The notes: generated by a model from the letters alone, not told the origin. A stretch of 64,000 nucleotides of DNA from Haloechinothrix alba (GCF_900188115.1 NZ_FZNW01000017.1:52303-116302); one strand, 5' to 3'. Counted from the first letter of the stretch, positions 35,109-44,303 are shown. Numbers and translations: made by a program.

Positions 35109-36193
35109 TGTCGATGGATTCGTTCGTCCACTCGAGCCTGCCTACCCGGGTCGTGTTCGGGCGCGGCCGACTCGGCCAGGTCGCCGAGGAGGCGGTGCGG
35201 CTGGAAGGTACGCGGGCGCTGGTGCTGAGCACGCCGCACCAGCGGCCCGAGGCCGAGCGGGTTGCGGAGCACTTGGGCCGGTTGGCTGCGGGGGTGTTCG
35301 ATCAGGCCACCATGCACACGCCGGTGGAGGTGACCGAACGTGCGATCGCCACACTGCGCTCCAGTAACGCGGACTGTGTCGTCTCGGTGGGCGGTGGCTC
35401 CACCATCGGACTCGCCAAGGCGATCGCCGTACGCACAGGCGTACCTCAGGTGGCCATCCCAACTACCTATGCCGGCTCGGAAGTGACGCCGATCCTGGGC
35501 GAGACCGAGGACGGGGTGAAGACCACACGCCGTGGTCCCGAAATCCTGCCGGAGACAGTAATCTACGACCCGGGTTTGACGGACACGTTGCCGGTGTCGC
35601 TGTCGGTGACCAGTGGTCTCAACTCCATGGCTCACGCAGTCGAGGGCATCTACGCCCGGGACGGCAGCCCGATACACACGCTGGTCGCGATGGAGGGGTT
35701 GCGGGCGATGCGGGATGCGCTCCCGACGCTGGTGCATGACCCGGCTGACGCGGCCGCTCGTGACCTGGCGCTGTACGGCGCGTGGCTGTGCGGCACGGTG
35801 TTGGGCGCGGTCGGTATGTCAGTGCACCACAAGCTGTGCCACACCCTGGGCGGGTCACTGGATCTGCCGCACGCCGAGACGCACGCGATCCTGTTGCCGC
35901 ACACGATCGGGTTCGTCGAGGAAACGGTGCCGCGACAGCTCGCGCCGGTAGCGGAGCTGTTCGGCGGCGAGGCAGGTGGCGGCCTGCACGACTTCGCGGC
36001 ATCGTTGGGTGCACCGCTGCGACTGTCCGACCTGGGTATCGCCGAAGCCGACCTGGACCGAATGGCCGAGCTGGCCACGGCCAACCCCTACTGGTCACCG
36101 CGCCCACTGGACCGGGACGCCATCCGTTCCCTGCTGCAGCGCGCATGGAGCGGGGAACGACCGAACACCCTTCCCGAGGAGGCGCAGCAGTGA
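35108..36193 (+). CDS. tsdD: Maleylacetate reductase
   Basis: 361 residues of the iron-containing alcohol dehydrogenase family, maleylacetate reductase branch. The NAD-binding region is CVVSVGGGSTIGLAKAIA and the metal/substrate region includes GLNSMAHAVEG and HHKLCHTLGGSLDLPHAETHAI. It reduces maleylacetate to 3-oxoadipate with NAD(P)H, feeding the beta-ketoadipate pathway. ATG 35108 shares a base with the decarboxylase stop. The 3' end overlaps the dioxygenase start by GTGA. Confidence 0.93.
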   Translation: MSMDSFVHSSLPTRVVFGRGRLGQVAEEAVRLEGTRALVLSTPHQRPEAERVAEHLGRLAAGVFDQATMHTPVEVTERAIATLRSSNADCVVSVGGGSTIGLAKAIAVRTGVPQVAIPTTYAGSEVTPILGETEDGVKTTRRGPEILPETVIYDPGLTDTLPVSLSVTSGLNSMAHAVEGIYARDGSPIHTLVAMEGLRAMRDALPTLVHDPADAAARDLALYGAWLCGTVLGAVGMSVHHKLCHTLGGSLDLPHAETHAILLPHTIGFVEETVPRQLAPVAELFGGEAGGGLHDFAASLGAPLRLSDLGIAEADLDRMAELATANPYWSPRPLDRDAIRSLLQRAWSGERPNTLPEEAQQ

Positions 36194-37029
36194 CCCGTTA
36201 CTTCACCGAAGCCGGCTCCGTCGACACCGTCAACGCACGGATGGGTACCGAGATCGACCCGCGGCTCGCCGAGATCATGTCGAACCTGGTGACGCACCTG
36301 CACGCCTTCGCCAAGGAGGTGCAGTTGACCCAGGAGGAGTGGGACGTCGCGATCGATTTCCTGACTCGGACCGGTCAGATCAGCTCCGCCGAGCGGCAAG
36401 AATTCATTCTGCTCTCCGACGTACTGGGGCTCTCGATGCTGGTCGACGCGATCAACAACCGGCGCCCGGCGGGCGCGACCGAGAACACAGTGCTCGGTCC
36501 CTTCCACGTCGAGGGCGCGCCGATCCGCCAGATGGGAGACAACATCTCACTGGACGGCAAGGGAGAGTCCTGCCGCTACGAGGGCCGAGTCCTCGACCTG
36601 GACGGCCGACCGGTCGAGGGTGCCTGCGTGGATGTCTGGTCCGACAACGCCGAGGGCTTCTACGACGTGCAGCAGCCTGACGTCCAGCCGAAGTGGAACA
36701 ACCGGGGCCGATTCATCACCGGTGAGGACGGCCGCTACTTCTTCCGCGGCATCAAGCCGACGTCGTACCCGATTCCTGACGACGGTCCGGTCGGGAGGTT
36801 GCTCGGCCACCTGGGGCGGCATCCCAATCGGCCGGCGCACATGCACTTCCTGATCACCGCCTCGGGGCACCAGAAGCTGGTCACCCACACCTTCGTGGGG
36901 GACGACGCTTACCTGGAGTCCGACACCGTATTCGGGGTCAAGGAGTCTCTCGTCGCGCCCTTCGAACGGGTCGAGAGTGGTGACACGCAGTGGCGCTCGC
37001 CGCTCGATTTCGTTCTTGTACCGAATTGA
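36190..37029 (+). CDS. tsdC: Hydroxyquinol 1,2-dioxygenase
   Basis: 279 residues of the intradiol ring-cleavage dioxygenases. An N-terminal helical dimerisation domain (about 20-90) precedes the catalytic domain. The Fe(III) ligands are expected from the tyrosines in GFYDVQ and TSYPIP and the histidines in PAHMHFLITASGHQKLVTH. The sequence around NNRRPAGATENTVLGPFHVEGAP is typical of hydroxyquinol rather than catechol enzymes. It cleaves 1,2,4-trihydroxybenzene to maleylacetate. The GTG start overlaps the reductase stop. Two hairpins follow the gene. Confidence 0.93.
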   Translation: MTRYFTEAGSVDTVNARMGTEIDPRLAEIMSNLVTHLHAFAKEVQLTQEEWDVAIDFLTRTGQISSAERQEFILLSDVLGLSMLVDAINNRRPAGATENTVLGPFHVEGAPIRQMGDNISLDGKGESCRYEGRVLDLDGRPVEGACVDVWSDNAEGFYDVQQPDVQPKWNNRGRFITGEDGRYFFRGIKPTSYPIPDDGPVGRLLGHLGRHPNRPAHMHFLITASGHQKLVTHTFVGDDAYLESDTVFGVKESLVAPFERVESGDTQWRSPLDFVLVPN

Positions 37030-37031
37030 GG

Positions 37032-37071
37032 CTGCTGCGGAGCAGAGGCATGTCTTACCGGTTGTGGTAAG
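37032..37071 (+). terminator. Tandem hairpins after the resorcylate operon
   Basis: CTGCT/AGCAG (37032-37036, 37041-37045) and CTTACC/GGTAAG (37054-37059, 37066-37071) follow the stop of the dioxygenase within 45 bases. No U-tract is present. They are the best terminator candidates for the operon. Confidence 0.45.
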
Positions 37072-37173
37072 CGACGTGGCTCGACTCTGAATCTCCCGCG
37101 TCAGGATCGGTGACTCACGGGTTTGTGGGCGTAGATGGGTTGTGTACGAGATCAAATTCGATGGAGTACGCCC

Positions 37174-37575
37174 ATGGCAACTCATGGTTCGCAGCTGCCG
37201 GAGGGAGGCACGGCCGGGGAGTCGTCGTCGGCTCGGGATGCGGTCAGCGAGATACTCGAGGCGGGTCTGCTGGACGGGCTGATGGACCGGGTCGACCAGG
37301 ACGGGCCGGCTGTGACCGGTCAGGGCGGGTTCCTGCCCGAGCTGATCAAGGCCGTGCTCGGGCGTGGCGTGCAGACCGAGATGACTGATCACCTCGGCTT
37401 CGGCAAGGGGGACCCGGCCGGGTGGGGCGGCCCGAACTCGCCCAGGCGGCACCAGAGCCCGAGCCGCGCTCATCCTCACCCACTTCGAACACGGCAAAAC
37501 CGTCTGAACGAAGAAGTCGCTGGGGTCACCTCACTATCCATGGGACACATCCTATTCCCTCACTACCCGCAATAG
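37174..37575 (+). mobile_element. Truncated IS256-family transposase
   Basis: From ATG 37174 about 85 codons match the N-terminus of actinobacterial IS256/Mutator transposases: LPELIKAVLGRGVQTEMTDHLGF, then GDPAGWGGPNSP, where the intact family has GRGSGNSRNG. After about 37440 the similarity ends and the frame runs to a meaningless stop at 37575. The DDE core is absent. The rest of the gap to 37738 shows no gene I can name, although a short frame reading IAYVEHGPLVTATLYRDL ends near 37722. Confidence 0.65.
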
Positions 37576-37738
37576 GCGAAGTTCCGACCTGACGCGTGAC
37601 ACGGAGCGAGCATCCGACCCTAATCCGGGCGAATCGCCTACGTCGAGCACGGCCCACTGGTTACGGCCACCCTGTATCGAGACCTCGACTACAGCCGTAT
37701 GGCGAACCGCGTGGAGCAGTAGGCCGACCGTCGCGTCG

Positions 37739-38851
37739 TTAGTCCGCCAGGGTGTATGGCTTGAGCTCCGGCTCGGTAGTGACCCTTGGCGCCAGCGTCA
37801 GCTGCTGCGCGATGGTACTGGCTGTGGCGGTGTAGTTGCTGGCGAACTGGAGGGGGTTCACTCCCGGCATGAATACCTGCCCGCAGACGGTTCTGTCGAT
37901 TCGCTCAGGCTGGGCAGGCCCCTCGTGATCGAGGGCATCCATGGCGAGCGCGTAAGCACTGGGCGCGTACGTGCCAACGGCTATGTGTTCGTTCGCAACG
38001 TCGGCCGGGCAGATGTCTTGGAGTGCGACGTTGGTGATGTCGCCACCGCCACCGTGCAACGACGACGTTCCCGAATCGTCGAGGTTCGGCTGCACGAACT
38101 CGTCGGTGCGAGTGTAGATGTTGGTGTAGGAAATGCCGGGGAAGGTTTCCTGGCGCGAGTTCATGGCCTGGATGTACCCCGAGTTGAGCGTCTGCTGCCA
38201 GAGGGCGGGGGCGCAGCCGACCACTGGCGGGCAGAGGGCGTTCACGGAGAGGCTCCCGTGGTTGGTGGCACCGAACGCGATGTAGTCGTCCACCATCGGC
38301 CGCAGGTCAGGCCAGAACCGCAGCGCGAAGCGGGGTTCGGTGCCGCCTTGGCTGTGCCCGAGTACATCGACCTTCTGTCCGCTGATCCGGTGGATGGTGC
38401 GGATGGCGTGCACGACGTACTCGGCCGAGACCTGAGCATCGCTCATGGCGTTGTTGGGCAGGGTCACCGAACAGTAGGGGCGGCCGAGCTTGTCCATCGC
38501 CGGAAACCAGTTCCAACTGAAGTTGTCCCTGGGTGTGACGGTGGTTCCCGGCACAAACAACACCACCCCTCTCGACGACTCGGCGGTGTTGCCGGTGCAT
38601 TGCAGTGCGGCCTCCAGCTTGTCCGTCGGCACTTCGAGTGCGGGCCCTGGCTTGTCGACCGGGGCGAACCGCTCGTCCGGGATCGTTCGTTCCGGAAGGG
38701 GCTCGTCAGAGGGGTCAATTGATGGGTACGGGGTGCTATCCGGAGGCGGTGACGCGGACGGCGCGGCCTGTACCTGGCCTGCCAGCAATACTCCCAGCGC
38801 GCTGACAACCACCGCGGCCGTCACGCCGCGGCGCAACACTCGTGACGCCAT
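37739..38851 (-). CDS. Secreted lipase, alpha/beta-hydrolase (CALB-like)
   Basis: 370 residues. A Sec signal peptide (basic start, VTAAVVVSALGVLLAGQVQAA) is followed by a Pro/Ser-rich linker and an alpha/beta-hydrolase. The nucleophile Ser is in VDVLGHSQGGTEPRFAL; the opening VVLFVPGTTVTP is the oxyanion region. Cys pairs (CPPVVGC, ALQC) suggest disulfides outside the cell. It resembles Candida antarctica lipase B-like actinobacterial triacylglycerol lipases. GGAGG lies five bases before the ATG. It is divergent from a TetR gene. Confidence 0.85.
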   Translation of the reverse strand: MASRVLRRGVTAAVVVSALGVLLAGQVQAAPSASPPPDSTPYPSIDPSDEPLPERTIPDERFAPVDKPGPALEVPTDKLEAALQCTGNTAESSRGVVLFVPGTTVTPRDNFSWNWFPAMDKLGRPYCSVTLPNNAMSDAQVSAEYVVHAIRTIHRISGQKVDVLGHSQGGTEPRFALRFWPDLRPMVDDYIAFGATNHGSLSVNALCPPVVGCAPALWQQTLNSGYIQAMNSRQETFPGISYTNIYTRTDEFVQPNLDDSGTSSLHGGGGDITNVALQDICPADVANEHIAVGTYAPSAYALAMDALDHEGPAQPERIDRTVCGQVFMPGVNPLQFASNYTATASTIAQQLTLAPRVTTEPELKPYTLAD

Positions 38852-38923
38852 GCCAACCTCCGTTACACCTACCTAGTTGTGTTACATAGCGAATCATAAT
38901 GGAACGTGTGTAATATGCAAATC
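38852..38923. promoter_or_regulatory. AT-rich divergent promoter region with GTTACA repeats
   Basis: The 72-bp gap between lipase and TetR genes is AT-rich. It contains GTTACA twice (near 38865 and 38880) and TGTGTAAT near 38909, which is the reversed form. These look like half-sites of a regulator acting on both genes, perhaps the TetR protein. Exact operator limits are not clear. Confidence 0.4.
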
Positions 38924-39589
38924 ATGGCGAGGAACGACCTTCGAGCAGCAGCGACCAGTGGAATGGAACCCATCCACGGTGCCGACGCCGAACCGCAGAC
39001 GCCGCTTCAGCGGCAGCTCGACGGGGCAGTCCCGCAGGCGCGCGCGACACCACTCGACGCTCTGGCAGTCGCCCGGCGACGGTTCCATCAGGGACTGCGA
39101 CTCGATATGCGCGGAATCGCTGCGGAACTCGGGGTCAGTAGGGTGACCCTGCATCGCTGGGTCGGCACCCGCGAGCAGCTGCTCACCGAGGTTCTTTGGG
39201 AGTCCACCGACCGCGCTCTCGACCGGTTCGAGCGAGAGGTCGTTGCACGTGGCTGCCACGGAAGCCGGACCGCGGAGATCCTCAGCCGGTGGGCCCGCGA
39301 CGTCGTCGATCACCCAGGCGTTCGGTACCTCCAGGAAGAAGAACCCGATCTGTTCTTCCGTCTACTTACGCACAATGCCAGCGTGTTCCAACGACGCGTC
39401 CTCGAACGCATACGCCAACTGCTCGCCGACGACATCGAACACGGCCGGGTCACCGTTGAGCTTTCCGCGGAAGAACTCGCGTACGTCACCGTTCGTATCG
39501 TCGAGTCCTTCATTCACACACCAAGCATAACCGGAGACGCACCGGACGCCGACGGCAACGCGCGCGTGCTACACGCAGTGCTCCGTTGA
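38924..39589 (+). CDS. TetR-family transcriptional regulator
   Basis: About 221 residues. The DNA-binding part is displaced (about residues 40-90: LDMRGIAAELGVSRVTLHRWVG), with a long acidic/polar N-terminus, and the ligand domain carries QEEEPDLFFRLLT. This belongs to the QsdR-like TetR group. No clear ribosome site was found; the ATG at 38924 is the best placed. It is divergent from the secreted lipase, which is its likely target. Confidence 0.82.
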   Translation: MARNDLRAAATSGMEPIHGADAEPQTPLQRQLDGAVPQARATPLDALAVARRRFHQGLRLDMRGIAAELGVSRVTLHRWVGTREQLLTEVLWESTDRALDRFEREVVARGCHGSRTAEILSRWARDVVDHPGVRYLQEEEPDLFFRLLTHNASVFQRRVLERIRQLLADDIEHGRVTVELSAEELAYVTVRIVESFIHTPSITGDAPDADGNARVLHAVLR

Positions 39590-39766
39590 TATCCCTGGGC
39601 GAGGCCCGAACCAGTAGGACGCATCCTGAGTCATTGCGCAGCTCAGGCATCCTGCTGGCGATCGTTCATGTCCTGGATGAGAGCGCGGGTGTAGATCAAC
39701 ACTGGGCTCGGCTACGTGATCTTGAGAAGAAGAGAACCACCTGGTCACAGGCGGCTCTCCGGCTTG

Positions 39767-39805
39767 CGCGCCCGTAGGGATTCGAACCCCAAACCTTCTG
39801 ATCCG
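39767..39805 (-). other. 3' half of a tRNA-Arg gene; attachment-site remnant
   Basis: Read on the minus strand these 39 bases run from the anticodon arm (CGGATCAGAAGG), through the variable region and T-loop (GGTTCGAATCC), to the acceptor end (ACGGGCGCG) of what matches tRNA-Arg(ACG). The 5' half is absent: upstream sequence does not form the D-arm or the anticodon. A bare 3' half is the usual scar of integrases that target tRNA 3' ends. In that case the element lay, or lies, on the higher-coordinate side. No intact copy is inside the window. The remainder of 39590-40117 shows nothing else. Confidence 0.7.
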
Positions 39806-40117
39806 CAGGGAGCGCATGGGCGCTGACCAACACCTCTACCTGCGTCTTCGTTCATACACCCAACCTCTACAGCCCCTACTACCCCACTGTTCGACTACCA
39901 TGTGGGTCACACGATGGGTCACGACGCGCAGGACGTTATGCGCACCTGCGACCACGGACGTCGAGGACAGCCAGCGCGGGCAGGCGAGCCTGTGCGAGAC
40001 CGGCACGAGCACCGCAATCGTCCACCGAACGATTATCCATAGGTCTTATGCACCAAGATCAGCTAAGCAGGATGGTTCATCGCACCCACACTGTGACTAG
40101 TCGTGACGAGCCTGTGA

Positions 40118-40264
40118 CAACACTTGGCAGGGCTCACCGGGCTGCCGGACGTAGCAAGAGTCAGGCACGCCGCCCGGGACCTCGATCACTACGCCGCGGC
40201 GACACTACACGAACTGGCCGACCGGAGTGGCTCCTTCACCGCTCAAGAGCTCGACGTCGCGTAG
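40118..40264 (+). pseudogene. Short orphan coding remnant
   Basis: An open frame without ATG runs from a stop at 40115 to TAG 40262-40264 and encodes about 47 residues including GLPDVARVRHAARDLDHYAA and LHELADRSGSFTAQELDVA. The composition looks protein-like (helical, actinobacterial), so it may be the C-terminal scrap of a gene lost beside the attachment site. I do not recognise the family. Confidence 0.3.
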
Positions 40265-40302
40265 CCAGGGTGAGGTGCCTAGGAAACGGAGTAACACGCG
40301 AA

Positions 40303-40773
40303 TCAGTTGGTCGGAACTATGCGATCGCCGAGACGTAACACTCCTCCGGAGAGCACGCGGGCCCGCAGGCCACCACGGGCGCGCAGCGTCGCTCTGGCGG
40401 GCTGCCCTGTCAGCTGGTCGAGGTGTCGACACGGTGCGCATTCTCGCTCACCTTCACATTCCAGGCCGCCCACCTCGAACCGCTTCCCCACCAGTGCGGT
40501 GAGGTCGACACCCGCGACAGCGATGTTACGCCGCGTCTGCGCGCCACTCAGTTCGACGCCGTACTCTCGCGCCACGACGGCCAATGCGTCTGTGCTCACC
40601 AAGGTCAAGTCACTCCACAGCCGCCGTTCATAGGACCAGGTGCCGATACCGGTGTGGTAGCGATCGCCCACGATTCCTCGACCTGGCTCCACCCGCACCC
40701 TGTCAACGGACCTCAGCGTCGCCGCCGCTACCTCGGCCACGAAAATGCCCGTCACTCGACCACTGTGGTCCAC
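40303..40773 (-). CDS. MOSC-domain protein
   Basis: 156 residues, essentially one MOSC domain: VEPGRGIVGDRYHTGIGTW near the N-terminus, LTLVSTDALAVV, TRRNIAVAGVDL and the Cys-containing ECAPCRHLDQLTG. MOSC proteins handle sulfur on molybdenum cofactor or act with it on N-hydroxylated compounds (YiiM-like). Its stop-to-start distance to the BioN gene is 8 bases, so it closes the long minus-strand unit. A separate transcript cannot be excluded. Confidence 0.87.
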   Translation of the reverse strand: MDHSGRVTGIFVAEVAAATLRSVDRVRVEPGRGIVGDRYHTGIGTWSYERRLWSDLTLVSTDALAVVAREYGVELSGAQTRRNIAVAGVDLTALVGKRFEVGGLECEGERECAPCRHLDQLTGQPARATLRARGGLRARVLSGGVLRLGDRIVPTN

Positions 40774-40781
40774 GGTTCTCC

Positions 40782-41396
40782 TTAATCATCGACGCCTCGT
40801 GCGGCGAGTGCCTCTCCCATGCGGTCGGCATGTCGGAGAGCGCGCACCACGAGGGGTACGGCGAAGGCACGAACGCTGGTGGCAAGGCCGCGGGCACGTT
40901 GGGCGTCACGTACCTGACCAGCCAGATTCGCGACGACCGGAACCGCCCGGATCCCCAGGGTGAGCAGCAACCCGACCCGTTCCGGGTCGATCCCGATCCT
41001 GCGCACCGGACGTATCACGCGTACGACGACGTCGACCAATTCGATAGTACGGGTCGTGAGCGTGACGAGCGCGGCCAGCAGAATGAGACCAAGCAGGCTG
41101 CCCACGACGGTGACAGCGGCCTGCCAGCCGGCGGTCACGGCGTGGAACACCCCGATCGCGGCCAGCATCCACCACAGTGGTCTGACCTGGAACCACGCCG
41201 TGTGCAACGCGGCAGGCAGTGACGTGCCGGCGACCCGGTAGCCGAACAGCACAACCAGCAAGGCGATCCCCACTTGCCACAGATGATCAAGTAGGACGGT
41301 GCCGATGCCGAAAAGTACCAGCGCGGCGAGTTTAGGCCCGGCAGGCAACCGATGTACGACCGAGCGTCCGGGCCGGTACAGCCCCATCTCGGTCAC
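40782..41396 (-). CDS. bioN: Energy-coupling factor transmembrane protein (EcfT/BioN)
   Basis: 204 residues with about five to six helices and the C-terminal coupling motif with two Ala-Arg-Gly signatures typical of EcfT (RDAQRARGL and GEALAARGV). It forms the membrane scaffold that links the BioM ATPase to the BioY substrate-binding protein. Its ATG overlaps the bioM stop (ATGA). Identity as BioN rather than a shared EcfT follows from the bioY-bioM neighbours. Confidence 0.9.
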   Translation of the reverse strand: MTEMGLYRPGRSVVHRLPAGPKLAALVLFGIGTVLLDHLWQVGIALLVVLFGYRVAGTSLPAALHTAWFQVRPLWWMLAAIGVFHAVTAGWQAAVTVVGSLLGLILLAALVTLTTRTIELVDVVVRVIRPVRRIGIDPERVGLLLTLGIRAVPVVANLAGQVRDAQRARGLATSVRAFAVPLVVRALRHADRMGEALAARGVDD

Positions 41397-42079
41397 GACA
41401 TCAGCTTCCGATAGAAGGCCACCGAGTCGGCCGGAGTCCCGTCGAATACCAAGCGCGTGTCGTCGAACACCAGCACACGGTCGTAATCGGCGAGCAGGTC
41501 CAAGTGGTGCGTAACCAGCACGACCTGCTGCGGTAGGCCGGCTACCCGCTCGGCGACGTCTCGCGCGTTGCGCAGGTCCAGCAGGGTGGTCGGTTCGTCC
41601 ATCACCAGCAACGACGGCTCGGTAACCAGTACCGCACTCAGCGCGAGAAGCTGCTTCTGGCCACCGGACAACAGATGCGCGGGGTGATCGGCATGGTCGG
41701 CGAGTCCGTGCTGCTGCAATGCCTGCCGCACACGCTGCTGAATCTCCGTGGCCGAGAGGCCGCGACGACGGAGCCCGAACGCGACGTCCTCAGCGACGGT
41801 GGGCATCACGATCTGCGCGTCGGGGTCGGTGAAGCAGAATCCGACGCGCTGGCGCACCTTCCGCCCTTCTCGAGCGGTATCCAGACCATCCACGCGCACG
41901 CGCCCCTGTGTCGGCAGGATCAGGCCGTTAAGCAACCGCACGAACGTGGACTTGCCCGACCCGTTGGCCCCGATGACTCCAACGCGGTCTTCGGAAATCC
42001 GTACGGACACGTCCCGGAGAACGGTGCGGGATTGTTCGCCGTGGCCGTAGGTATGAGTAACGTTCTCGATCTCGATCAT
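41393..42079 (-). CDS. bioM: Biotin ECF transporter ATP-binding protein (BioM)
   Basis: 228 residues. Walker A is VIGANGSGKST, the Q-loop lies near DPDAQIVMPTV, the signature is LLSGGQKQLLALSAVL, Walker B is LLVMDEPTTLLD and the H-loop is VLVTHHLDLL. It powers biotin uptake with BioN and BioY. The ATG at 42079 overlaps the thiolase stop; the longer upstream frame is the shadow of the thiolase gene. Confidence 0.92.
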   Translation of the reverse strand: MIEIENVTHTYGHGEQSRTVLRDVSVRISEDRVGVIGANGSGKSTFVRLLNGLILPTQGRVRVDGLDTAREGRKVRQRVGFCFTDPDAQIVMPTVAEDVAFGLRRRGLSATEIQQRVRQALQQHGLADHADHPAHLLSGGQKQLLALSAVLVTEPSLLVMDEPTTLLDLRNARDVAERVAGLPQQVVLVTHHLDLLADYDRVLVFDDTRLVFDGTPADSVAFYRKLMS

Positions 42080-43260
42080 AGGCACCGTTCCACCAGCATC
42101 GCCACGCCCTGTCCACCGCCGACGGCGATCGCGGCCAGGCCGAAGCGCCCCCTCCCCTGCCGCACCAGCTGGGTGTACAGCCGTACCAGCAGCACCGCCC
42201 CGGAAGCACCCCACGGGTGCCCGAGCGCCAGGGCTCCCCCTTGCGGGCAGATTCGCTCGGGGTCCACTCCCAAGGCATCGCAGCAAGCCAGTATCTGGCC
42301 GGCGAACGCTTCGTTGAACTCGATCACGTCGATGTCGTCCAACTCGAGGCCCGCGTTCTTCACGGCTTCCTGTACAGCCGGGACGAGCCCGATACCGGGC
42401 AGGGTCGGATCGACGCCTGCCGTAGCCGTGACAAGCACCCGCAGTCCGGGGATGTTCAGGCGGGTGTGGGTGGCCGCGTCGAGTACGGCTACCGCAGCGG
42501 CCCCGTCGTTGATGCCGCAGGAATTCCCCGCGGTAACCGTGCCGCCCGCATCGAAGGCGGGCGGGAACCTGGCGAGCCTGCGCTCCGACATTCCGGGCCG
42601 CGGCCGCTCGTCGCGATGCACCTCACCGACGGGCATGAGCTCGTCGCCGAACAGCCCTGCCTGGCCGGCCTCCACGGCGCGGGCATGCGAGCGCGCGGCG
42701 TAGACATCCTGTCGTGCGCGGCTGATGCCGTACTCCGCGGCCAGGGCATCCGCAGCGGGCCCCATGTCGGGATCACCGACATCCGCCGGGGCGAACGGTG
42801 CTCGTTCGTACCTGACCGGCTCAGCCCCCTCTTCGGGTGGCCAGAACCGCCACGGAGCGGTCGAGGCCGACTCCACCCCGCCGGCCAGGACCAGACCGGG
42901 ATGCAGGCGCACCATGTCGACGGCCAGTGCGATCGCGGCCAGTCCGCTACCACACTGGCGATCGACCGTCAGTGCGGGCACCTCCACTCCCAAGTGAGCC
43001 CGCAGCGCGGCCACCCGCGCCAGATCACCGCCTGGACCCGTGCAGTTGCCCAGCACTACCTCCCGCAACGACACACTCGGCACCCGCCGGCGGAGATTCG
43101 CCAGCACGAGCGAAGCCAGCTCAGCAGCGTCATGCCCAGCCAGCGCCCTGCCCGCGGTGCCGATCGGGGTGCGTGACGCCGCCACGATCACGGGCGCATC
43201 CATCTGCCCCGGTGTGGTGCTCTCGTTCCGGTACATCGTGTTCGTCACGGTCACCACCAT
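42076..43260 (-). CDS. Thiolase-family acyltransferase lacking the second catalytic Cys
   Basis: About 394 residues. The nucleophilic Cys is present in TVDRQCGSGLAAIAL, the Asn region in VIEFNEAFAGQIL and the His in GGALALGHPWGASGA. The C-terminal motif, usually CxGGGxG, reads IAVGGGQGVAM here, so the acid/base Cys is replaced by Ala. It lies within the biotin-importer genes and overlaps both neighbours, so a role in making or remodelling a biotin precursor (pimelate-type) thioester is possible; the reaction is unknown. Start choice: ATG 43260 (TGATG overlap); a GTG at 43263 is also possible. Confidence 0.85.
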   Translation of the reverse strand: MVVTVTNTMYRNESTTPGQMDAPVIVAASRTPIGTAGRALAGHDAAELASLVLANLRRRVPSVSLREVVLGNCTGPGGDLARVAALRAHLGVEVPALTVDRQCGSGLAAIALAVDMVRLHPGLVLAGGVESASTAPWRFWPPEEGAEPVRYERAPFAPADVGDPDMGPAADALAAEYGISRARQDVYAARSHARAVEAGQAGLFGDELMPVGEVHRDERPRPGMSERRLARFPPAFDAGGTVTAGNSCGINDGAAAVAVLDAATHTRLNIPGLRVLVTATAGVDPTLPGIGLVPAVQEAVKNAGLELDDIDVIEFNEAFAGQILACCDALGVDPERICPQGGALALGHPWGASGAVLLVRLYTQLVRQGRGRFGLAAIAVGGGQGVAMLVERCL

Positions 43261-44303
43261 CACGCGAGTCGACGGACGTGCGTACCGGCCGAGACCAGAC
43301 GGGTCAGGGCCAGTGGGTCGACCTTGCCCGCTTCGGTCGTCGGAACAGGACCGTCCAGGTGGTACCACCGACGCGGGCGATGGGTGGCAGGCAGCACACG
43401 GCGCGCGTGCGCCCGGGCCACCTCGTGGTCGGCCGGGTCGGACAACACGGCGGTCAGGACCTGCCCGAGGTAGGCGTGCGGCAGCCCCACCACCCACAAC
43501 TGCCCACCAGCCACGGCCCGCAGAACGGGCTCGACCTCGGCGAGCGGCACCGTCGCACCGGCCGTGGTCACCGCGTCCCCGCCACGGCCGGTGACCACGA
43601 CCCGTTCGCCCACGTACGCGCCGCGGTCGCCGACCGTCGTCCACCCGGCCGCGTCCCGCCGCAGCGGCGGGGCGTCCCGGACACAACCGTCCTCGCCCAG
43701 ATATCCGTCACACACGTAGGGCGAACGCACCCACAGCTGTCCGCTCCGCTCGGCCACCTGCACACCGGGAACGGCGCGGAGCTCGTCCGAGTGCGGGCCC
43801 GCAGCCACGAGCGAGAGTTCGGCTGCCCCGTAGTAGTGGCCTACCGCCGCAGCGTGGCGCTCGGCCTGATCGTGCAACCCGGCGGGCAGTGCCTCGCCGG
43901 CCACGACCACCCGCAACCCCGCCAGCGTCGTCGGCTCCTGAGCCAGGATGCGCCGCAACATCGCCGCGGTCAGATGCACATGGGTAGCCTCCGTCGACGC
44001 GCGCACCAACGACGCGCCGACGGAGGCGGCATGCACAGCAGCGAACAGGTTCATCGTCGCCGACAACGGACCAGGCAGCCACACGCGGCCACCAGCGTCC
44101 AGGTCGAACAACGCCGTCACGAGCTCGAAGCTGTCGAACCACGAGTCGGTGCTGCGCACCACTACTCGCGCCGAACTCGACGTGCCGGAGGTGCGCAGCA
44201 ACAACCGTCTGCCTTCGTGGTGCGCCGCCAGTACCGCCGCCACCGGATCCCGGCACGCGCCCACGTCGACCGGGTCGCACCGGTGCTCAACCACCGCTAT
44301 CAC
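43260..44303 (-). CDS. Compact class I adenylate-forming enzyme (acyl-CoA ligase-like)
   Basis: About 347 residues, clearly shorter than normal acyl-CoA ligases (500-560). The P-loop LLLRTSGTSSSARVVV, the A5 block GHYYGAAELSLVA, the Asp in TVGDRGAYVGERVVVTGRGGD and the C-terminal Lys in TTEAGKVDPLALTRL remain, so only the N-terminal subdomain is cut down. It is coupled to bioY and to the thiolase; I infer it activates a carboxylic acid linked to biotin metabolism. The start at GTG 44303 overlaps the bioY 3' end; GTG 44294 is an alternative. Confidence 0.78.
   Translation of the reverse strand: MIAVVEHRCDPVDVGACRDPVAAVLAAHHEGRRLLLRTSGTSSSARVVVRSTDSWFDSFELVTALFDLDAGGRVWLPGPLSATMNLFAAVHAASVGASLVRASTEATHVHLTAAMLRRILAQEPTTLAGLRVVVAGEALPAGLHDQAERHAAAVGHYYGAAELSLVAAGPHSDELRAVPGVQVAERSGQLWVRSPYVCDGYLGEDGCVRDAPPLRRDAAGWTTVGDRGAYVGERVVVTGRGGDAVTTAGATVPLAEVEPVLRAVAGGQLWVVGLPHAYLGQVLTAVLSDPADHEVARAHARRVLPATHRPRRWYHLDGPVPTTEAGKVDPLALTRLVSAGTHVRRLA

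Noticed and set aside
43261..43686. N-terminal extension of the thiolase (536 residues)
   Set aside because: It runs through the adenylate-forming enzyme gene on the same strand in another frame and has no thiolase homology; family length fits about 394 residues.
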